Source: Spodoptera frugiperda (taxonomy: Eukaryota > Arthropoda > Insecta > Lepidoptera > Noctuidae). Taken from it: a stretch of DNA of 64,000 bases. The stretch spans positions 8,233,501 through 8,297,500 of the forward strand of contig NC_064228.1 in the NCBI RefSeq assembly GCF_023101765.2, read 5' to 3'. The notes beneath the pieces were generated by a model. It was not told the origin of the DNA and searched no databases. It worked only from the letters and a program-made list of their open reading frames with translations. Below, piece after piece: positions 25,601 through 40,600 of this stretch. The translations under genes and the position numbers were made by a program. The first letter of the stretch is position 1. Each line of letters begins with the position of its first letter.

Positions 25601-28600
25601 CTCCGGTAACCTCATTCACACAACGAAACACAACGCAAGTGGTGTTACACGTCGGTTTTCTGTGAGGCCGTGGTATCACTCCGGTCGAGTCGGGCCATTG
25701 GTAAATAATGCCTTCTGCTAGACTGGTGACCTTCTCTACAAATGAGATGTTAATTATAATTTACACGCTTGGCAGGAGAATTTGCGATTGCAGTTTAATA
25801 GAAACATAATTTTTCAGAGAACTCTGCTCTCTCTTTAAACGGTTTTATTTAGCTTGACCTGTTTTTTTTTGTTTGGGTCAAAACCCCGGTTACCAAGGCG
25901 AGTGGAACCGGCGATAGATGTCGAGTGGTGTTCCACAGGGTTCGGTTTTGGGGCAGTTATTGGAATTTTTCCCCCTTCCTGACGACAGATTAATCTGATT
26001 TTTGGTACACACTCTTATTTTTGATAACCGTACTCATTAAAACTGTTTCATATAACAAATACATTTTATGTATTACTAGTTTAAAAATGTAGTCCCGCAT
26101 TCGGCTCTTACTACCGTAGTTTAATTTTTTTGTATCTTGAGCCTTTCCTACTAAATTCATTGAAATATGATATGATAACCAGTCATAGAGTCTTAGTGGG
26201 TCTTGAAACTAAATAAACTGTTTTGGAACTATTATTATCGTGAGTTAGCTGTATTTTCAAACTATTTTTTTCTTTACAGGCCCAAAAGGTGATGACGGGA
26301 CAAACTCGACATCTATAACAAGGATTGGCCGCAAAAAGCTTTAAACAGAGAGGAGTGGAAGGAGGGTAGGGAGGCCTTTGTTCTGCAGTGGGACGATCAT
26401 GGCTGAAATCTAAATCTATATTTTCTTTTTCTCAGTGCACATACGTCTAATCCCTGCCCCCAATCCCTTATCTGTTCCTATTCCTCAGCTGGGCTGGTCA
26501 CGGTCGGCGTGCACCACAAAGTGGTGTGACACGAGCCATTGTTCTAGTACGCAACTAAACTTTCCCCCGATACGCACCGCTTCTTGGCAGCTGTGGAGTG
26601 TAAGCGGTAGCGGGAGCGGGAGCGGGTTGGTGTTGAAATTAAGATGAGATAAAAAGGAGAGCTTACTTTTTTTTTAGATGAAAATATTGCTAATGCTGTG
26701 AGTCAAGATAACATTTCTTTGGTTTTTCTTTAATGTGGCTCCACATTAGGGTGTTCTCCTATGTCGTGGGTGCACATCACACCCAGACTCGAAACAACAA
26801 TTTGTGGATAACTCAAAGAGTTGCTCCGTGCGAAAATTTAACCCGCTACACCTGCTACCCGTTGCAGGGTAGCCGGTTGTCCAGTCATCGTTTTTGATCC
26901 CAGTTGGATACATTTTTAATAAAAACACACTTAATTTTCCACTTTCTCAATTCTTTCCCACACCATAACACACATGACCTACACCATTTTAAGTCCACTC
27001 AAATACATATAGGTAATCTCTCCCTCCGTAACGAAAACCATGTGTATGACTACAACAGATAATTTTCAAAAAAAAAATATAATTCCTATAGTGCTTTTGC
27101 CCGTTAGTCGCGTTTGAAACGATAAAATAAAGAGCTAATTCAAAACAATAGCTAATCATCTCTGTTCCAATTACAAAACCGCCTCACGTCCCACCCTTGC
27201 ACCACACACACGCACAAAGTGTAAACACAGTGATACACGGGGTAATTACACGGTGCGCGTGCGTCGATGTGTTTCACGCAACATGCACCCTTGAGTAGCG
27301 TCCACCGTGTGGTTTACCGTCATATAAAAAATATACTATAGATGACAAATGTACAGACAGGTGAAATTTGATTATCACAATAAATATTAGTCTTTGATCG
27401 AGTGGTATATTACTGGTAGCGGGAGCTACGGACTACCTAGCGGGTTACCGGGGCTCCGGCTCGTAAATCAGGAGTAGGAACGGGGTGGTTTTTAGTCAGT
27501 AAGAGTCTGACACTCCCTCTCGCTTTGCCCAGGGTGGGAGAAGTCATTGAATGATTTTCCCCCCCCCGTCCCCCTTAAAAAGTATTACTAGTGGGTCTGA
27601 TCTTAAATCTTCGACAGGTTTGTTGCGTGGGTCAATTGTTATCTATCATCTCAAAACATTTAGATCCTATCTATTACTTCATCATTAATTACATATTTAT
27701 TTTTTTAATTAATGATGAAATGATGAGATAAGTAGGAACTGGAAAGATAATTCCACGCAACACACTCTTTACAAGAATATTCGGCTTAAAGAGACTGCAA
27801 CATAATCTTTTCCACTGTCACATACAACTGGGAGTAAAATTAATTGTAACCAATTTACTAAAATAGATTACTCACTATGTATGTAGTATATAATCTGGTC
27901 AGTAATAGCATAACAAATGTATATTACCATGTTTTGGTCACTCTATACAAAAAGTGCGACCCACACAAGGTACAACCACAGCCTGCTTTACATGGACCTA
28001 ACCAATTATGGGATTTATGTGGTCATTGGATCGTTGACCGGTATAAACATAATTACTCTTATACATGGGTATATTTAATACATCTATTATGTACAATTTA
28101 TTACTTATAATTTACCTACTTAAGTATAGAAACATTGTGGGTATACATTGTATAGCGGCATAACGTGCCGTAATGTGCACCTCTGTCTACCCCTTCGGGA
28201 CAAAAGGCGTGATGTTGCATGTTGCTTAGAAACAATACTTAATATGCTCATTAATTTGTTAGGACAAACGAGCAGACGCATCGCCTGATGATAAGCAATC
28301 GCCGCCGCCCATGGGCACCCGAAACACCAGAGGCGTTACAAGTGCGTTGCCAGTCTTTTGGGGGTTAGGAATTTAAGGTATCAATGATTGGGAAGGGGGT
28401 AATTATGCCTCCGGTAACCTCAACAACGAAACACAACGCAAGCGTTGTTTCACGTCGGTTTTCTGTGAGGCTGTACCTTACCTGCCTAGTCAAAACCAAT
28501 ATATTCGTTAACATTTTAAAAACTATTCTAGGTATAAATGTATGGTAATGGGAAACGCACGTCTCCCTAGGGATGTGAGGATCCGGAGCAGGTCTACTAA

Positions 28601-31600
28601 GAGGTCTCGGTGCCCCTTACAGGTGTTGAGGGTGGCCACCGGGGTGGTTTTAATGAGGTAAAAATCCCACACTCCCTAGTCTTTTATCCCCAAAAAGCTA
28701 GGCGCCTTTTGAAGGTTTCCCCCGTCATCAAAAAAAAAAAGGTGTAAATGTATGGTAATTCTATAAAGCTTGAATCTCTATAGCATTACTATCCATCTTA
28801 CGATACCATATGTCTCTCATCTCTCACCAATTCACCTAAAACTTTCCTCGACCGCAAATTGTGTGCTGACCACAAAACGGCAGCCGGCGTGATGGTACGC
28901 TGTGGTATTATCACAAACAATTGATAGTGAAACTTAATGTGCGAGAAAACATCTGTTTTCGAATGTTTCTTGTGCCTAGTGCTTCGATGTAACCTAGATT
29001 TAAGACTGTCTTTAAGTCTAGTGCTTGGTCTAACGATTTAACAAGTCTGCCTTGTCGAGATTCGGACGAATGTCCAATAACAGCTACTTACTGTCGATTA
29101 ATGCACTATTCAATACAAGAATATATTCAATTCAAATGAGTCGTTCTGGAGATTACAATAACACGTTGCTCGCCATGGGAATCAAACCATGCAACTACTC
29201 TACAAACGAGACTGCCATCAAATAATATTATTATTTAACATCGTTTTTTTTTAAAGTTGCTACCCATTAGGGTTTTCCCCTGTGTCGTGGGTGCGTTTAC
29301 AAAAATACAAGTTCTCATGCACATGACACTCAGATCCGAAACAACAATTTATGGATAATCCAAAAAGCTTTGTGAATCTCCGGTTCTCGAGAATCGAACC
29401 CGCTATACGTTGCACGGCAGCCAGTTGCTCAGCCACCGCGCCAACCGTGCAGGCAATGAGTCAACCTAGATTATAGCACACACACACACAACCTCACGCC
29501 TTTTATCCCCGAAGGGGTAGGCAGAGGTGCACATTACGGCACGAAATGCCGCTATAATGTACACCCACTTTTCACCATTTTGTGTTAAAGTCCCATGTAA
29601 TAAGGGGTGAGCCTATTGCCATATACTGGACACAATTCCAGACTCCGTGCTACTACTGAGAAATTTTCGAAAATCCGAAAAAAGTCCAGCAATACTTTGC
29701 CCGACCCGGGAATCGAACCCGAGACACCTTGTTCGGCAGTCGCACTTGCGACCACTCGACCAACGAGGCAGTCAATCTAGATTATAGGTTATCTAAAATA
29801 ATATAATAATGTATCATTACATTTCTAAACCTAATTTACGTAACACGAACATAAACTAATAAAGAAATTACATAAAATAATCTAAAACAACGATTAATTG
29901 ACCACGAAATAAAAGAAATCAAAACCTAATTTACCACAACAAATACGGTAATAACCAATCAAAAAAAAAAAACATAGACAAAATATAACCACAGACAAAT
30001 AATTTTATCCCACGCACACATTAACGCCTATACGTGTCATCTACCTGTGTGAATCATGCGTATGCGCATGTCGCAATAGTACGGAACCTCGGTGCATCCC
30101 ACTGTTCACCTACGGAACTCGGATTGTATTGTTCGCGTAAATTAGGGTTAGGTAAGCGTGTCGGTAATTAGTGAAGGATGGCACAATGTGTACAGGTAGA
30201 TGTACTTTGTGATTGGACACGCTTTAGGTTGCTTAGTTTTTAGTTATGCTATTTGTAATCCATAACGGATTAAAGTATTTTGAAGAGATGACTTAATAAA
30301 GTTTGTACAATGTAACTTCTAGTTATTGGTTGAAATAATGAAACAATGAATTTATTTTTGCAAATAGGCTACAAAAGAGCACTTTTACACGTCAAAATGA
30401 TTATAGATAAAAAAAATCTAGATAAGGTTGAAATGATTAAATTATATAGGTATCGTTGTGTCACTACACTGCCCCTACTCTTTATGCGGGGATCATCAAA
30501 GACGAGTAAGACATTACACATTTGGCATGGCTTATGTCTTTTTTGATAGGAGAAAATCGTCTAATAACTTCTACCACCTTGAGTGAGGTGAGAAAGAGTG
30601 TTAGACTCTTACTGACTAAACACCACCCCGTTCCTACTCCTGTTTTTCGGTTGGCTTATGCCTGCAACAGCACTTTCTGATGAACCTAAACTTTCAGTCT
30701 ATGGTGTCCAACCAGTGGAAATTATGGCAAACCCAGTAACCTTAATGAAAGACCTAGAAAATTACATGCAACGACCTAAGTACCTACCTACATACGAAAT
30801 CAGATAATGTACTTCGATAAATAAACAAAGTAATTTTATTTCTTTACCTCATTGTAGTTACGATATTAAAATTCAATCAGCACACGGTCGTTTGTGTGTA
30901 TTAGGCGAACATTCACCAGTTTCCACGTAGGAGTCACCTACTGAGGCTCTGTATGAAATATTCAAGGTTATGCTATCTTTCGTTTCGTAGCTATTGTTGT
31001 TTGAGTTGTGGGTGGCGCCTGTCTATCTGTGAGGTGCATCTTTGTGATGGTGGTATGTGTCATGGTGTTTTGTTGCATAATTATTATTGTTTAGCGGTTA
31101 AGATGGATGGTTAAGTACTTTCTTAGTAACGAGCAGACGGATGACCTGATGGTAAGCAATCGCCGCCGCCTATGGGCCTAAAGAACACCAAAAGCGTTAC
31201 AAGTGCGTTGTCGGCCTTTTGGGTGTTAGAAATTTAAGGGTTCTTGGGGAATCGGAGATTGGGAAAGGGGGTAATTGGGCCTCCGATAACCCTACTCACA
31301 CAACGAAACACAACGCAAGCGTTGTTTCACGTCAGTTTTTTGTGAGGTATCACTCCGGTTGAGCCGGCCCATTCGTACCGAAGCATGGCCCAACCACATA
31401 GATGAGACTGGTATTGTGCTAATTTGACTCACATGACATTGTATGTGCACCTCTATCAAACCTCTCAGGGGTTAAAAGACACGATCAATTACTAGTCAAT
31501 TTACATTTAGGATCCTGTAACTATACCGATACACTAATTTAACAACAACTCCAAACTTGAAGGTTTCACGGTTGAACAGTTAGTGGCAATCATTCAATCA

Positions 31601-34600
31601 GACCGACTGCACTCGAGGTGATGACTACTTGATTGAATTTTATAGACTTTGAACCAATTTATTAATTGATCGTCTACACTAAAAAACCTACGTTTCAATT
31701 TGATTAATTAACCAACTACTAAAAAACTTTGACAATCTACGTAGAACGTAATTGTATTTTGCAAATGAACGACTCTTATAAGATAATCGCTTGATCTTGT
31801 AAAAATATTCATAAAGTCAAATGCACGATATTTCTACGCAAAAACCCAATAAACACTACGTAATTACGTACACTTTAAAACAGAGATAGCATGCATGAAA
31901 TATACCACCGAATTTTCGCCATTTATGTCACGCTTTTTGTCCGCGAAGGGGTAGGCAGAGAGCTCTACTTAACGTTTAAACAACTATGACTGGATCGTGA
32001 AATAAATTCATGATTGCACCACGGAATTCGAACATTTAGTAAGAATTTTGTAAAACTATATGTAAAACATACCTCTAACACATATTCCCTTCTCCTGCAT
32101 ACCCCTAAAAGATTACAGGCGATACAGAAGAATATTTGAGCGCATTCCCAACGAGTTACGTACGAGTAGCGCCAGAATTTGCTCGTACGTGTAAACATTC
32201 CGCTTTCTAACCCGCCGCGTTATTAACTTAATTAAGTTAACTTATTAATGAAATGTTGCCCCGACACTACTACTGAAGACAGTATACTGTGTTACATAGA
32301 AACTGTTATATTCTGAAAATGTATATAGTAGTGATTTGTGCCACCGCACCGTGCTCTTTCCACGGGTATCCTAAGAGTCGAGTAATGGTGCTTTTCCATC
32401 AGAGATGTGCTATGCTACGTTGCTGTGGATGTTTGGCTTCCACCAATCATATTCATTGGTACACATAGCTAAGCAATGGTGGAAACGGACTCAACTAAGA
32501 TATGTTTTTTAATTGGAAAGCTGCGTGCTATGCATGTGTGCTGATGGCTTCTCTACTATCGATACATCGCATACTCGAGTTGCGCATCTTTCTCGTTACC
32601 AGCTACTTTGCAGCGGCACATCTTACTAGCACCGTTACATAGCTTAGTACCAGCTATCAGGAACCGTTAACCTCAAGTTGCTTCCATCTAATCTAAAATC
32701 TACCTCATTCGAAAAACAAAACCACGAATTCTTCGCACTAGTAAAAAATCATCATAGAAGGTGTTATAACCATCCAAGCCAGTAATATTGGCAATTAATA
32801 GTAATTATTTTGTAACCTGTTAGTAAGCTTACAATTACAATTGAGTCAGCCATCATAAAATCAGAGTGTAATAAAGTTTATTGGGTATTTATTATATCTT
32901 TCCTTTGAAGTAAGTTTATTCAATTAGTTTTGGAACACCTGTTTATGAAATTAAGAGTGGATCGATATTTTTCCTCTTTCATGACTCATGGTTTTCAAAA
33001 AGTGTGATAACGAACTAAGAATGTCTTTGAGTTAAATACTTATGACATTTTTTAGTCTCACTCCTATGAAAAACCAATACATTTACCTTCCAAAGATTTT
33101 TTTTAAGGGGGTAAAATTATCCTATGAATTATTTTGCCTTAGGCGAGGCGAGAGGGAGTGTCAGACGCTTACTGTCTAAAAACCACCCCGTTCCTACTCC
33201 TGCTTTGAGCCGGAGCCCCGGTAAACCCGCTAGGTAGTCCGCAGCTCCGGAACAGACCTTCCAAAGAGTTGGAATTTACTGTTTAGTTAAGAAGGTGTCG
33301 TTCTCAGAGGAATTCAAAGTCATATTTTTACCAATATTATAAATGCAATAATGTGTTTGTCTCTTCAAGTTAGTACCTAATAATGAGAAACCTTTTCTTG
33401 GAAACAGTACTCACATAAATAGGTAATTAACAAGATCTATCCTTTACTATACCTTATAATCTTACATCACATACAACCTAAGCATAGATTAAAACAATGA
33501 CACATGTGACAGTTGGTTTCCCGCGCAAATTGACAGTTGTTTGAACAGTAATGGCGGCCGGCGGCCATTTGTAATTATCAATTTGTGCGTTTTTAACTAG
33601 TTATTAGTTATAGAGGCATTGGCCTGCCAGTGAAGTAGGCACTGGAGATTACCTTTACTAAACTAAAGTATTCCCATGAAACCCGTATTACTGCCGCAAT
33701 CAGAGACATTTAAAGATTCCTTAAACTATTCCTTAGTGCCGATTTTGTTCCGAAAATATTTACTAAAGACTCAGAGTCATTAAATTGTTACTTTAATGAC
33801 TCTGAGTACAGCAGTATGTGAGTATTTTTTACCTATTGTCACCCGCCGTACTCCGAATCATTTAATGCTTTACTCAAGTCAGTCCTTAGCAATGTTTTCA
33901 GAACAAAATCGTTACTATGGAGTAGCTTAAGTACTCATTAAACATCTCTGAATACGACGGTAAGTGACAACTATACAGTTCTAATTTGAAGTCAAATATT
34001 TAAAAAAATATGTATTGTATTTACACAGGGATAGATATATAAGTGTTTAGGTATTCTGTACCCTTAGTATGAGATTACTTTACGTTTAAAGTAATCGAAA
34101 CGAGAGAGCGTTTAGCGCTCTGAATGGTCGCTTTATTCGACGGTACGGTTCTACAGAACATCACCTATTTTCGAGGTTATAAACACAAATCACAAAAGTA
34201 ATAACTTTCATACAGACCTACAAAATAAATCAAACTGTAACAAATACAACAACACCCGCCCAGTAATGTTGATTTAAATTCAAAATACATGCAATTATGT
34301 CACGTATTACAAACACCTTTTTCCTATCTTGACAGTTGTGACGAAACATGCATAACAGTGCCGTAAATACTCGCTGAGTGGCTTTTAACAAATCAATGCT
34401 GCCATTGTTCGCGATTGCAACGTTATTGTAAAAAGTTAAACGATTTGATATGTTGCGTTTAACGTTCTATTTGTAATATTTCGTGGGTAGGCTTTGAGTC
34501 TGTTTAGTTATTGTATGTCGTAGTGGTTTTTTAATGAGTTTATTTTGTTGATGTTGATATATAGCCTGGTTTTTGTATGACAAGCCAATTTTTTTCTGAG

Positions 34601-37600
34601 TGTGAGAGCCTATCATTCAAACATTCCATTTTTAAATAAAAATGTAACTGACTTTACTGAAGAAAATCGGTTAAAAAGAACACTTAAATGGTCAAAATAA
34701 GTTTGATTTCGTAAGTTGGTGTTTCTCATTATTGTTTGTTTCTTATTTAACACATACCTCCAAAATAAAAGTTATTTTGACCATTTTAGTGTTCTTTTTG
34801 ATTGATTTTCTTATGTGAAGTCGGTTATTTTTTTAAAGTTTTTTAGAAAATATGAAATGTTTGAATGATACCCAACTCTCAGAAAAAATTTGGCTCGTGA
34901 TAAAATAATCAAGCTGTAGATATTGGTGTTGGGTGGTCGATTAGTTATGACATTTAAGTGGTGAGCATGAAATAGATTTATGTTTTTTTTTACATTGTAC
35001 ACACTATAATAGTATAATGACTAAAACCCACCCAGTTCCTACTCCTGCTCTTAGAGCCGGAGCCCCGATAACCCGTTAGATCGTCCGCAGCTCCACGTAA
35101 TGGGACACCTATGGAGGACGGAGGAAAGGCATCGAATATTTGGACTTCTTTCCCTTCCCTTTTTTAAAGGAAAGAAAGAAACTTAGCTTTTTTCCGAAAG
35201 GAGAATCGAGTTGAAGATCTCAGAACCAACAGGAAAAACATGAATCATTCTTTACCTAACCCAGGACACTTGGATCGTACAAAATCATCCTGTAATCGGA
35301 ATCTCCCACTACACCTCAAAAACACAAAACCAAAAAAAAAAAATGCAAACTCATTCCAAAAACGCCAACTCACGTAAACAACATGCTATATCACGCTCCG
35401 CTGTGTGCACGGGTACCGGCAGAGCAGTAGACCCATTGTCATGTCTGATTGACTTCCGCGGTTCCGTGGCAATTACCCAAACGACTGAATTACATAAACG
35501 ATCACGATTGGTAGACTATCAGACTCTAGTAGGTATTTGTGTCAAAGTCAATGTTTTTGGATCAATTAATTTTATTGCAAAAAGTATATATGTATAGCTA
35601 GTATATTTGTAATTAATGTTTAATTATGTCAAGGGTTTTGCTAGCAGACCGAAGCTAAGGATGAGGTAGTGGGATCTGGATTGAAGCAGGAGTAGGAACG
35701 GGATGAGTTTCATTCTCACCACTTAAATAGTCAGTAAGAGTCTGATACTCTCTCTCGTTTCACCAAAGGCGGGAGTAGTTAATTGGATGATTTCCCCTCA
35801 AACAAAATGGGTTTGGCCACCTTTTTTTTAGTTAAGTTCTAAGGTGTCTGCTGGCAAAAACAAATCAATCAAAAATTGTGATGATGTGTGTATGTGTTGA
35901 AGTGAAATCAATTTTATTTGCTCAATCACAGGTAATACCACGGGAAGAAAATAGTATGTAGGTATCTAGCGGGTTTACTGGGGCTTCGGTTCCAAAAGCA
36001 GGAGTAGAAACGGGGTGAATTTTAATCAATACGGGTTTGACACTCTCCCTAGCCTCGCCCAAGGTGGGTTTATTCGATGATTTTTCCCACTTCAAAAAAG
36101 GTAGGTACTTACATTGTATCATCTAGCAATCGGCAAAGATTAATTAACAGGGAGAAAAAACAGGCAATTATTGGAGGAATTTTAATTACTTACTGATACA
36201 AATAGCCAGATAAGAATTCAGTTTACTCATCCTAACTTGAAACTAGTTTGTTACGTTACTGTGTTGTTTAAACTATAAATTCTTGGCGTGTTTAATAGCA
36301 CCTCGCACTAAACTACAATTTTACATTTCATGCTTTATTATTAGTAGTAACATCATGATTTTTATCCCCGAAGTGGTAGGCAGAGGTGCACATTACGGCA
36401 TGTAATGCCACTGAACAATGTACACTCACTTTTCACCATTTGTGCTATAAGTCTCATGTAATAGGGGTGAGCCTATTGCCATATACTGGGCACAATTTCA
36501 GACTCCGTGCTACTACTGAGAAATACTGCAGCCCAGTAATACTTGTGTTCTGTTTCGTTGTGTGAGTGAGGTAACCGGAGGCCCAATTACCCCCTTCCCC
36601 GATCTTCTTAATCCCCGATTCCTCAATAACCCTTAAATTCCTAACTCCTAAAAGGCCGGCAACGCACTTGTAACGCCTCTAGTGTTTCAAATGTCCATGG
36701 GCGGCGATGATTGCTTACCAACAGGTGATCCGTCTGCTCATTTACTGGCTTATACCATAAAAAAAAACAAAGAAAATAGCCAAGATCACCGCAATGCTCT
36801 TCTGCAACATGACTTGACAATACGGCCATGCAATAATAATCATCTTGCACAAATCCCAACAATCGGAGTCCGCGCAATATTATGTACAATAAGTGCTTGT
36901 TGTATCAACAATAGGCATTTACATACACACATACTAATATTCTAAATGTGAAAGTGTGTGCGTCTGCTCGTCTGTCCGTCTTGCACGGCAAAGCGGAGCG
37001 CGACGTATTATCGTGACTTTAATGGAGTTAGTCTTTTTAAAAGAGAGGAGTGGAGGGTAGGAATTGCTTTGTCCTGCAGTGAGCCGATCTTGGCTAAAAT
37101 CTAAATCTAGTTTTTTTAGTAGGTAGGATTTTCTCCTGTGCTGTGGAAGAGTTTATAAACGTACACATGACAACCAGACCTAAAAGCAACAATTTGTGGA
37201 TCATAGTAAAAACCTGAATGGTCCGTGCGGGAATCGAACCCGCGACATGTTGCACGGTGATTGATTGGTTGCACTGTGTAGTCCAGTTAGTTAAAAGGGT
37301 AGTAACATTTCCTTAAAATGGGGGGGGGGCGTTTGAATCGAGCAATTTACAATTTCCTAGTTAGAATGCTATAAATTGGTATCGTAATTATGTGCGTCAT
37401 TTTCTTTTTTGCAAATCTGCTTACAACGACTTAAAAGATCGCGACCAAAACCGCGGGCCAAAGCTAGTACATACATACATACTATGCTACATTATAGATG
37501 TAAACTAGTTTGCGTAAGGAAGTCGGAAACTGCACGATTATAATCGATGACGCAACCTGCCAACGACCGCGCCGACATAAAAAGGTTTATTTGAGAAATG

Positions 37601-40600
37601 CCTTATTTGTTTGTTGCAAACAACTGTTATTTTGGTGAAGATGTAGGTGCAAGATGCATTTTGTCAGTTATTTTTTAATTCTACATTAAAATGTCGGGTC
37701 TGCAGATTTAAGACGTCCGCTTCTCATGAGGGTGTGGGATCGAAACCTACCAAGGACAAGTACCAATGTGACTTTTTCCGAGTTATACTTTGACGTTCAA
37801 AAGTGTATTGCTGGTCTATTTGAAATAAATAATTTACACTTTGCCTTTATACTTTCGAAGATTATTTAGGCACTGTCAACACATAAGAAAATATCGTAAG
37901 GAAACCTAGACTTATAATTTTTAATTATAAGTTTGAAATCGCCAACCCGCATTAAAAAAGCGTGGTGATTAATGATCAAGCCTTCTCCGTGCGAGAAGAG
38001 GCCTTTGGTCAGCAGTTGCCATTTATAGGCTGTTGATGTGGTATATGGGTAACTTAAGCACTGGTTACAGTTCGATCCTTTATGACAAAAGAGAGTGCGA
38101 CCTTTGAGTTTGTTTCGGATTTTTTTTTCAGAGTGTATTCTAAGGCCTTTAATATCTTGCTTAGTTTTAAAATATGGCAATGTGAAAGTCTATTTAGTAA
38201 CTTACTTGAAGAAGTAAAAGTTTATATAATTTACCATTTATCCACTCGACAACTGAAAACTGAAATTAAACACAATCATTGGACCAAGGAGACAGTCTTT
38301 TAAACGTGAACATTATTATAATACAATAAAACTAATAAATAATAATATTAACTGCACCGTCGCCGGTAAATACACAACAATAGATGTTTTACTTCGTGAG
38401 TATCTTTAAATAACAAACGGCATTACTTCAAGGTGATTGTAAAAAGTGTGGTCAGCAGAGCGTACACTGTCGTCCACTGGTTGTGTAGACTGAAATTGTA
38501 GCTTGAAGGAATAGAGAGCGAATGTTAAATTACATTATTGATATTATTAACTAGCGATCTACCACAGTTTATGGATGCAATGGTGATATATTATGCATGT
38601 ATTATACATATAAACCTTCCTCTTTAATCACTCTATCTATTAAAAAAACCGCATCAAAAGCCGTTACGTACTTTTAAAGATTTAAGTGTACAAAAGGACA
38701 TAGGGACAGAGAAAGCGACTTTGGTTTATACCATGTAGTGAATAGCTGAGAAAGATAAATAACTATTATATCTTGACTTGACTCGCGAGGTTATCGACAT
38801 GTGGGATGTAGATTCAGCAATCATTCTGCCGATAGTCGTATGAAAATGGCCTCATAGCCTTAAGCCTTGACTAACACCTGAGTAGGCTAACGTTAGACGG
38901 TTGTATTAAGAACCTGATGCAGAAAGCAGTTGCGTTGTGTTTCGTTGTGTGAGTGAGGTTACCGGAGGCCCAATTCCCTTCCCAATCTTCCCCATCCCCG
39001 ATTCCCGAACAACAACCCTTAAATTCCTAACTCCCAAAAAGCCGGCAACGCACTTGTAACGCCTCAGATCGCCGCCGCCCATGGGGCGGCGGCGATTGCT
39101 TACCATCAGGTAATACGTCTGCTCGATTGCCGGTTTGTTCCATAAAAAAAAAAAAAAAAGTATTGTCCGGAAATTCGTCTCTCTTGAGCCTTGACCGCCG
39201 GTAGCTTGGATTTCTCCCGTTACTAGTGCAGCTCTGCGCATATTTTATGTTTCTTTTTATAGTTAAATATATAAATATGTAATTATCAAGTATGAGATGC
39301 CGTTTTCGGCTACGGCGACCGTTTCATGACTATTGACTTCTATAATGGGCTTTCATGTGGCTGGCAAATCCATCATTGTTTTGTAAATAGTCTTGTCTAG
39401 AATACACCCTGTCTAGAAAACGTTACCACACCGACAACCATTTTTGTTTAAATCAACACTACAACTAATCTCAACGTCCTAAAAACACATTTGTAACATT
39501 TTTCGACAATACAAATACTTAATTAAATCCGTCTACACTTCTTAAAATATTTGTGTCACATCCGCGAAGCACGTTTCCAGCATATCGTGAAGGCTATCAT
39601 GCATTAGAATACACCACCATAGACCATACACCATAGACCACCATGGGACAACGTAACGGTTGAAACAAAGAAATAATTAGTTTCGGTCTAACCTTGGAAG
39701 TGCTGAGTAAGCTGGATTAGTTTGGACAACTTAATTATATTGGGGTTTTTTTGGTAGAAATTTGTTTTCTGTTATTAATAAAATTAGCAGCGCAACTGTC
39801 GCCGCGTCGTGTGTCGCTGGATAAACTTTGACCGGCGTAGGAAGCGAACACCTAGATAAGTGGAATAATCGAACCTTTTAAGTGGGAAAAATCATCCAAA
39901 TGCATCTCGCGCCTTGGGTAAAGAAGAGAGAGTATCAGACGATTACTAACATAAAACCACCCCGTTCCTACTCCTGCTTCGAGCAGCAGCCCCGGTAACC
40001 CACTGGGTAGTGTGCAGCGTCCGACACCCTAGATACCTAATTGTATTTATTTTGTGCTCCAAATTTTCAAACGGCGATTGAAATTGAAATAAGGCAGATA
40101 GGGATCGTCCTTTACCTAATTAACATTATCAGGTTAATTCACGACATGATATGACGCACTTGTAACGCGTCTGGTATTTCGGGTGTTGGCGATTGCTTAC
40201 CATCAGGTGATCGTTTACCGGTTTATTCCATAAAAAATCCCACAAATAAAGAACAACTATTTACCTTTTACATAAGTTGAGTATACAGCCATAAAACAAA
40301 GAGGCAGACTTTTTACATAGAAACCTTGATAGTGTCACAAGCCAGTGGTGGCGAGCCAATGGTTTTTGTACCGAAACCTTGGTTTTTGTACCATCAGATG
40401 ATTACAAGTGTTATTAAAACACATTTAGGTACAACATTGTTTGGGATTTTTAGCGTTTTGTGTAAAGTTATTGTTTAATAGTTGTGTTTTGTTTAATGAC
40501 AGATAGAACTTAATGTTAGTTTTATCTTCGAGGATTATCAAAGGTATTTTCAATCACTCACCACTTTTCAGTAGTTCTGAAACAATTTGTTATACACTGA

